DNA from: Novosphingobium sp. B 225
Lineage (GTDB): Bacteria; Pseudomonadota; Alphaproteobacteria; Sphingomonadales; Sphingomonadaceae
Assembly (NCBI RefSeq): GCF_002198665.1
Contig: NZ_MWLM01000003.1
Coordinates: 86,914 to 150,913, forward strand
Direction of reading: 5' to 3'
Length of the DNA stretch: 64,000 bases
In this document: positions 58,790 to 64,000 of the stretch, piece after piece
How the letters are laid out: every line of letters starts with the position of its first letter
Numbering within the stretch: the stretch's first letter is position 1
Program-made: the position numbers and the translations under genes
Notes under the pieces: generated by a model
What the model was told of the DNA's origin: nothing
Database searches by the model: none
The model's input: only the letters and a program-made list of their open reading frames with translations

Positions 58790-59847
58790 ACGCCGTCCTC
58801 AAACAGGAAGAACCGGTACGGCAGCCAATAGTCCACGTTCACCGCATAGTTGAGCCAGACGTAAAACGCCGCCGCATAGAGCGCCACCACGGCCACGGTC
58901 AGCACCCGTGCGGTGCGGTTATTGCCGGCCAGGGCATCGGGCAGACGGGCATAGACGAACAGCTGCAAGGGCAAGAGATACAGGCCCAACCGGTCGATCG
59001 CGGTCGACGTGGGGAAGATCAGCACCAGCGCGAAAGCGGCGACCCCGGCGCCGGCCATGATCGACCAGATCCAGCGCTCGGCATCCACCAGTTGAAAGCG
59101 GGGCCGCCAATAGAGCAGCGCCAGCCCCGGCAGCGCGGTCATCGCCAGCCGCACCAGTGCCCCGGACGAGGTCATCTCCTGATCGACATAATTGGTCACC
59201 AGCTGGCCCGAGCGCGCCGACAGCGCGGCAAAGGCCAGTGCCGCCGCCGCAGCCATCATCAGCAGCAACCGCAGGAACGGATGGACTGTCCCGATCAACA
59301 CCGCAAAAGGCAGCATGATCAGCGCGGTTGAATGGAACAGCGAGGCTGCCAGAACCCAGCCGAGATAGCGCATCACCGACCCGTTTTTCAGCCCGACAAA
59401 CGCCATCAGCAACAGCGACACCGCCATCCCCTGGCGGATGTAGCCCATGCCCATCACCACCACGAAATAGGGCACCGCCACGGCCAGGCACAACCAGGGG
59501 CGCGGCTGGGCGAGACAAAAGCGGACCAGCGTCAAACTGACCATCACGCCGCTTACCCCGGTTACCATCAGCATGCCGTACTGGCTTTGCGCCGCGATCC
59601 GGGTCAGCATACCGAAACCGGGATCGCCCAGCAGACCGAACTGGTTCCGGGTCCAATAAGCTGACTGGACCATTCGATCGTAATTGCCCCAGTCACCCCC
59701 GGTCTGCCACCTCAGGCCGATGATCACGATCAGTGCGATGGCGACCAGCATCCAGGCATAGGTCGGCCGGCCGCGGCCTATGCCGCCCGGCGGTTCCATC
59801 ACGGCCAGTACTGCGGGAAAGGCAAACATCAGCCAATAGATCAGCAT
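58774..59847 (-). CDS. EpsG-like polysaccharide polymerase
   Basis: A 357-residue membrane protein of about nine helices with the EpsG/Wzy-like pattern: LRWQTGGDWGNYDRM near residue 50, then GMGYIRQGMAVSLLLMAF and FHSTALIMLPF. These proteins polymerise repeating units on the periplasmic side or assemble exopolysaccharide. The start at 59847 overlaps the asparagine-synthase stop, so the genes are coupled; the longer frame upstream has no support. With no Wzx in the window, the ABC transporter may be the flippase. Confidence 0.8.
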   Translation of the reverse strand: MLIYWLMFAFPAVLAVMEPPGGIGRGRPTYAWMLVAIALIVIIGLRWQTGGDWGNYDRMVQSAYWTRNQFGLLGDPGFGMLTRIAAQSQYGMLMVTGVSGVMVSLTLVRFCLAQPRPWLCLAVAVPYFVVVMGMGYIRQGMAVSLLLMAFVGLKNGSVMRYLGWVLAASLFHSTALIMLPFAVLIGTVHPFLRLLLMMAAAAALAFAALSARSGQLVTNYVDQEMTSSGALVRLAMTALPGLALLYWRPRFQLVDAERWIWSIMAGAGVAAFALVLIFPTSTAIDRLGLYLLPLQLFVYARLPDALAGNNRTARVLTVAVVALYAAAFYVWLNYAVNVDYWLPYRFFLFEDGVCLEC

Positions 59848-61763
59848 TTGGCCCCCCACCGCCGGGCCCAGGCCTGAAACATCAGAATGCCCCACAGCGA
59901 TCCGGTCCAGTCATGGCTGCCGGCCACATGTTGATCCCAGCGCTGGCGGATCGCGGGCACATCAAACGGCGCCGTTTCGGCCAGCGCGGCAGGGGAGAGC
60001 AAGTCCTCTGCCCAATCGCGCAGCTCGCCGCGCAGCCAGGCCCCCACCGGCACGGCAAAGCCCGCCTTGGGGCGGTCGATCAGGGCATCGGGCACGTGGC
60101 GTGACAAGATCCGCCGCAGCAAATGCTTGCCGCGTCCGTCGCGCTTCTTGAACTGCAACGGCAAGCCCCAGGCCAGTTCGACTACCCGGTGATCAAGCAA
60201 TGGCACCCGTACTTCAAGGCTGCTGGCCATCGATGCCCGATCGACTTTCACCAGAATATCATCGGTCAGATAACCGGCCATGTCCCACTGCATCATCGCT
60301 TCTTCGGGGCTTGCCCGCAGCGGCTCCATCGCATCAACCCGCGATGTCAGGCCCGGATCCGCCAGCAATGGCAGCGCGCCGTGCCATTCCTCGCTGCTCG
60401 CGCGATAGATTTCGCGCGTGGTCAACCCGCCGCGCAGCATCCGGGCGACCTTGCCCAGCTTCGCTCCCAGCATCGGCACCGGCCCGATCCGGTCCCAGCC
60501 CTGCGGCGGCACCAGCCCGATCGCGCCCGCCATCACCCGCCGCAGCGGCCGCGGCACTCGCCGCAGCGCATCCCAGACCCCGCGTGAAACGAGGTAGCGG
60601 TTGTAACCGCAAAACAGTTCGTCCCCCGCATCGCCCGACAGTGCCACCGTCACCCGCTGCCGCGCCAGGCGGCTGACCAGCAGGGTTGGCAACTGCGAGC
60701 TATCTGCGAAGGGTTCGTCGTAAACATCTGGCAGGGATGGAATTTCATCCCGCACCTGATCCGTCCCCAGATAGAGTTCGGTATGCTCCGTCCCCAGATG
60801 CGCGGCGACCGCGCGGGCGTGCGGGGCCTCGTCAAACCCGGCGTGGTCGAAGCCGATGGTGAAGCTTTTCACCCGCTCAGCCGAAACCCGGCACATCAGC
60901 GCAGTGATCAGCGAACTGTCGATCCCGCCAGACAGGAAAGCGCCCACCGGCACGTCAGCCAGGACCTGCTGCCCTACGGCATCGAGCAACAGCTCCTCTA
61001 GCGCCCGCTCCGCCTCGTGTTCATCAAGCGCCAACGGGGGCCGGGTGATGACCTGTTCGAGCGACCAGAACGCACGGGCCTGCCCCTGCCCCGTGCCCGC
61101 GTGGAGCGCATCGGGATCGAGCGAGATCACGTGCCCCGGCGGCACCTTGTACACGTCGCGCAGGATCGACCACGGCGCGGCGATGCAGTTGGACCGCAGG
61201 TAGAGCGACAGCGCGCCCGGATCGATCCCTTGCGCGAAACCGGGCACACTGCGCAGCGCCTTCAGTTCCGAGGCAAACAGCAGGCGTCCCTCGCTCCAGC
61301 CGTAATAGAGCGGCTTTTCCCCCAGCCGGTCGCGCGCCAGTTGCAAGGTGCGGTTGTGCCGGTCCCACAGCGCGATCGCGAAAGCGCCCACGCAGGCCTG
61401 CAGCGCCGCTTCCAGACCGCGCGCGGCGATCAGGGCCAGCAGCGTTTCCGTATCCGAATGCCCGCGCCAGCCTTGCGTGCCCGCTGCCTCCAGCTCGCGT
61501 CGCAGCGCTGGGTGGTTGTATATCTCGCCATTGAAGCTCAGCACATAGCGGCCGCAGCTGCTGTGCATCGGCTGCGCTCCAGCCTCTGACAGATCGACCA
61601 CAGCGAGCCGCCGGTGGGCCAGTGCGATCCCGGCTTCAGGGTCAGTCCAGCATCCGGCGCTGTCGGGTCCGCGCCGCCATAGCGTGGCCGCCATGCCCTC
61701 GGCCATTGCGGTCAGCGCAGGCATCCGCCCGGCGCGCACCCACAATCCCGCCAATCCGCACAT
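59841..61763 (-). CDS. asnB: Asparagine synthase (glutamine-hydrolysing), exopolysaccharide type
   Basis: A 640-residue glutamine amidotransferase. Processing of Met leaves the nucleophile Cys2 (MCGLAGLWVRAG), followed by the glutaminase residues RRLAVVDLSEAG and FNGEIYNHPALRREL; the synthetase domain has the PP-loop FLSGGIDSSLITAL (about 261-274) and YDEPFADSSQLPT. The start is fixed by the Cys2 requirement. Enzymes of this type recur in exopolysaccharide loci, where they are thought to amidate uronic acids, which would fit the adjacent dehydrogenase; primary asparagine synthesis is the alternative. Confidence 0.9.
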   Translation of the reverse strand: MCGLAGLWVRAGRMPALTAMAEGMAATLWRRGPDSAGCWTDPEAGIALAHRRLAVVDLSEAGAQPMHSSCGRYVLSFNGEIYNHPALRRELEAAGTQGWRGHSDTETLLALIAARGLEAALQACVGAFAIALWDRHNRTLQLARDRLGEKPLYYGWSEGRLLFASELKALRSVPGFAQGIDPGALSLYLRSNCIAAPWSILRDVYKVPPGHVISLDPDALHAGTGQGQARAFWSLEQVITRPPLALDEHEAERALEELLLDAVGQQVLADVPVGAFLSGGIDSSLITALMCRVSAERVKSFTIGFDHAGFDEAPHARAVAAHLGTEHTELYLGTDQVRDEIPSLPDVYDEPFADSSQLPTLLVSRLARQRVTVALSGDAGDELFCGYNRYLVSRGVWDALRRVPRPLRRVMAGAIGLVPPQGWDRIGPVPMLGAKLGKVARMLRGGLTTREIYRASSEEWHGALPLLADPGLTSRVDAMEPLRASPEEAMMQWDMAGYLTDDILVKVDRASMASSLEVRVPLLDHRVVELAWGLPLQFKKRDGRGKHLLRRILSRHVPDALIDRPKAGFAVPVGAWLRGELRDWAEDLLSPAALAETAPFDVPAIRQRWDQHVAGSHDWTGSLWGILMFQAWARRWGAKC

Positions 61764-61903
61764 GCCCCGCCTTTCGCGCGCAACCATCGCGGGAAACGGC
61801 CCGCGCTGGCACGGGAGCTACAACAGCCAAGGCGCTGCGCATAGGGGGCGAGCAACGGAAAATGCGGCCCCTGGCGCATGTGTGCCCGAGATTGCCTGCC
61901 CCC

Positions 61904-62746
61904 ATGGACAAGCCCCGCCTGCCCGCCTATCCGGCAAGCATGGCGGGGCTGGCCCAGATCAAGACGTTTATCCGCGATGCCTTGCCTGCGCGCTGGCAGG
62001 TGCCGATAAAGTATCGCTATCTGCGGGCACGCGGCGGGCTTGAGCCGGAACTGGCGCTGCTGCCCCTGCTGATCGGCCGCGGCCAACGTGCGTTGGATGT
62101 CGGGGCCAATTACGGCACCTATGCGCTGACCCTCGCCCGGCTTGGGGCCGTGGTTGACCTGTTTGAGCCCAACCCGGCAATTGCCAAAGTGCTGCGCGCC
62201 TGGGCGCGGCATCAGCCCAGCGTGACGGTTCACGGACTGGCCTTGTCTGACTGTTCGGGCACTGCCGAACTGGTGATTCCCGCCGACGCCGGGGGGACGG
62301 AACATGACAGTTCCGCCTCGATCGCCCCGGGATTTTCCGCCACAGGCCGCCGGGTGCAAGTGCCGATGGAGCCGCTCGACAGCCTTGAAATCACCGACGC
62401 CGCGCTGATCAAGATCGACGTCGAAGGCCACGAAGCCGCCGTACTCGCCGGAGCGCGCCAGACCATCGCCGCCAGTCAGCCCGCGCTGATCGTGGAGATC
62501 GAACAGCGCCACATCGCCCGCCCGATGGCCGAGGTGCTGGGCGAGATTGCAGCCTTGGGTTATCGCGGCTGCTTCCTGTGCGACGGCGTGCTGCTGCCGC
62601 TGGAGCGGTTTGACCCGGTATTGCATCAAAGTGCGGCGCGTTTTGCCGGTCAATCAGGTACCTATTGCAACAACTTCATCTTCGTTGCGACCAGCCGGAT
62701 CGCTCAGGGGCAGTACCGCGCGCTGCTGGATCGGATCGCGGCGTGA
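61904..62746 (+). CDS. FkbM-family methyltransferase
   Basis: A 280-residue SAM-dependent methyltransferase of the FkbM type. Motif I is RALDVGANYGTYALTLARLG, then VVDLFEPNPAIAKVLRAW; the characteristic ALIKIDVEGHEAAVLAGA block lies near residue 165. These enzymes methylate sugars or sugar-derived phosphates. ATG 61904 gives the normal domain start. It is divergent from asnB by 140 bases and overlaps the next glycosyltransferase (GTGA), so it is coupled to it. Confidence 0.87.
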   Translation: MDKPRLPAYPASMAGLAQIKTFIRDALPARWQVPIKYRYLRARGGLEPELALLPLLIGRGQRALDVGANYGTYALTLARLGAVVDLFEPNPAIAKVLRAWARHQPSVTVHGLALSDCSGTAELVIPADAGGTEHDSSASIAPGFSATGRRVQVPMEPLDSLEITDAALIKIDVEGHEAAVLAGARQTIAASQPALIVEIEQRHIARPMAEVLGEIAALGYRGCFLCDGVLLPLERFDPVLHQSAARFAGQSGTYCNNFIFVATSRIAQGQYRALLDRIAA

Positions 62747-63819
62747 AGGTACTGGTGGTCACCCCGCGCTATGCCATCTCGGGCGTTCCACTCGCCCAGG
62801 CCCGCTTCGCCGCTGCCCTGGCCGAGGAAGGGCACGAGGTAACCTTCATGGTCGGGCGCTGCGATCCCGACCTGACCATCCCGCAGGCCCCCGGCGTCCG
62901 CGTGATCGAACCCGGTTCGGCGCAAGTGCGGAACATGTTCGGTCCGCTGTGGCGCTATTTCCGGCGGGAGCGGCCCGAAGTGGTCTTTTCTGCCGAGGAT
63001 CACCTCAACTGCATGGTCCTCGCCGCCGCGCTGCTGGCCGGATCGCGGGCAAAGATCAGCGGATCGTCGCGGGTGACGCCGTTCGACACCTATTCCAGCA
63101 CGCCTTTCACCAAGCGCTGGGTGCTGAAACAGGCGATGCGCCTGTTAGCGCCAAGGGCAGATGCGCTGACCTGCGTTTCGCAGGACATGGTGGCGCAGTA
63201 CCGCACCCTGTTCCCCAACATGGGCCACACCCACGTTTACAACATCGTCGATCAGCCCGCCGCCCGCGCGCGGATGGCCGAGCCGGTGGACGAACACTGG
63301 TTCAGCGACGGCCTGCCCCCCCCGATTATCGCGGCGGGTTCGCTCGCCCCGTGGAAGGGCTTTGCCGACCTGATCCGGGCCATAGCGCTGGTCCCCGATG
63401 CCCGCCTGCTGATCCTGGGCGAAGGCCCCCTGCGCGCCGAGCTGGAAGCGCTGGTGGCGCAGCTGGGCCTGCAGGACCGGGTCCGCCTGCCCGGCCGGAT
63501 CGACAACCCGCTGCGCTACTTCGCCCGCGCCCGGATTTCCGCACTGTCGAGCCATGTTGAAGGCATGCCCAACGTGCTGGTCGAAGCGATGATGTGCGGC
63601 TGCACCCCGGTCGCCACCGATTGCCCGACGGGACCGCGCGAGCTGCTGCAGGGCGGCCGTTATGGCTATCTAGCCAAAGTTGGCGATCCGGCCAGCATTG
63701 CCGATGCCCTGCGCGCCGCCCTCGCCCGTCCGATCGCACCCGAAGTGCTGGCCGAGGCCGTCCAGCCGTTTGAGCAAAGCCGCGTGATCGCCCGGCATTT
63801 CGAGCTACTGGGGCTCTGA
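62743..63819 (+). CDS. Glycosyltransferase family 4 (GT-B)
   Basis: A 358-residue enzyme starting at a GTG that overlaps the FkbM stop (VKVLVVTPRYAISGVPLAQA). The C-terminal domain has PIIAAGSLAPWKGFADLIRA, LILGEGPLRAELEALV, and the E-x7-E loop SSHVEGMPNVLVEAMMCG with DCPTGPRELL, typical of GT4 retaining transferases. It should add a sugar to the lipid-linked precursor. It is coupled to the FkbM gene before it and followed within five bases by another glycosyltransferase. Confidence 0.9.
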   Translation: MKVLVVTPRYAISGVPLAQARFAAALAEEGHEVTFMVGRCDPDLTIPQAPGVRVIEPGSAQVRNMFGPLWRYFRRERPEVVFSAEDHLNCMVLAAALLAGSRAKISGSSRVTPFDTYSSTPFTKRWVLKQAMRLLAPRADALTCVSQDMVAQYRTLFPNMGHTHVYNIVDQPAARARMAEPVDEHWFSDGLPPPIIAAGSLAPWKGFADLIRAIALVPDARLLILGEGPLRAELEALVAQLGLQDRVRLPGRIDNPLRYFARARISALSSHVEGMPNVLVEAMMCGCTPVATDCPTGPRELLQGGRYGYLAKVGDPASIADALRAALARPIAPEVLAEAVQPFEQSRVIARHFELLGL

Positions 63820-63824
63820 CCCCG

Positions 63825-64000
63825 GTGCGGATCGGCCTTAACGCCACCTGCTTCAGCGAGCGCCCGTCCGGGGCCAACCAGCGCTTTCGCCACCTTTATG
63901 GCGCGCTGATCCGGCGCAATCCGGACTGGCAGTTCATCGTCTACGAACCGCAGGACGTCCGCGTCGCCCGGTGGTTCGCCCCCTGCCCCAATGTCGAGGC
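63825..64000 (+). CDS. Glycosyltransferase, N-terminal part (cut by window edge)
   Basis: The first 58 codons of a gene starting at GTG 63825 (VRIGLNATCFSERPSGANQR) read in the same direction as the preceding transferase. The opening strand IGLNATCF and the Gly-containing loop SERPSGANQRF fit a GT-B N-terminus, in the style of glycosyltransferase family 1/4. The catalytic half lies outside, so the class is inferred from this fragment and its position in the cluster. Confidence 0.65.
   Translation, partial: MRIGLNATCFSERPSGANQRFRHLYGALIRRNPDWQFIVYEPQDVRVARWFAPCPNVE

Noticed and set aside
57674..58831. 385-codon plus-strand frame
   Set aside because: Antisense to the GT4 gene, which has complete motifs and a good operon context.
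1..64000. CRISPR array
   Set aside because: No regularly spaced direct repeats of 23-40 bases were seen anywhere; only short inverted repeats and the GCGCAT triplet were found.

Overview
The window looks like part of a high-GC sphingomonad alphaproteobacterium (Sphingomonadales; genus not determinable from sequence alone). Supporting signs are the gene families, dense GC-rich coding, alphaproteobacterial LexA boxes of the GTTC-N7-GTTC type, and DUF4402 and spore-coat-U-like secreted proteins.

Positions 1 to about 44,864 read as the right-hand part of an integrative and conjugative element (ICE); its left part, with the rest of the transfer genes and presumably the integrase, lies outside. 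The right end is marked by the 3' half of a tRNA-Gln(TTG) gene (44820-44864) with no 5' half in front of it, as expected for the distal attachment site of a tRNA-targeting integrase. The backbone is almost all on the minus strand: the start of a TraD-like coupling protein with a small ribbon-helix-helix gene before it, two single-stranded DNA-binding proteins, two HU proteins, DUF2493, a RES/Xre toxin-antitoxin pair, an ArdC-like antirestriction protein, a 670-residue ParB, two related winged-helix regulators, a 1412-residue strawberry-notch helicase with a DNA methylase domain, and a TOPRIM primase-like protein; a plus-strand lytic transglycosylase lies next to the end. Two nearly identical LexA boxes (683-697 and 43649-43663) bracket this backbone, suggesting SOS control of transfer genes. 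A leader of about 100 nt with the same conserved blocks around a variable hairpin precedes three unrelated backbone genes (ssb1, ssb2, DUF2493).

Two cargo blocks interrupt the backbone. Block 1 (about 2.2-15.0 kb) carries a penicillin-acylase/AHL-acylase-type hydrolase with a divergent AraC regulator, a 3' remnant of a threonine-aldolase-like gene, a chaperone-usher fimbrial cluster (four pilin-like proteins, an alpha/CS1-type usher and a chaperone), a DUF4402 protein and an S24-like repressor lacking both catalytic residues; a decayed IS5-family element follows. Block 2 (about 18.8-29.2 kb, visibly less GC-rich) carries a PilZ protein, an orphan TadG/TadE/TadE-like operon with two unknown membrane-associated proteins, a NarX/DegS-like two-component system, a second DUF4402 protein and a CshA-like fibrillar adhesin. 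The element is therefore strongly enriched in surface-attachment genes.

From about 45 kb to the end the sequence reads as chromosome: rlmJ, an unknown gene, two secreted amidohydrolases, a Crp/Fnr regulator, maleylacetoacetate isomerase, then an exopolysaccharide locus. That locus has two methyltransferases and an ABC exporter on the plus strand, a minus-strand operon (asparagine synthase, EpsG-like polymerase, GT4 glycosyltransferase, nucleotide-sugar dehydrogenase, initiating sugar-phosphate transferase), and a divergent plus-strand group (FkbM methyltransferase, GT4, and a glycosyltransferase cut by the window edge).
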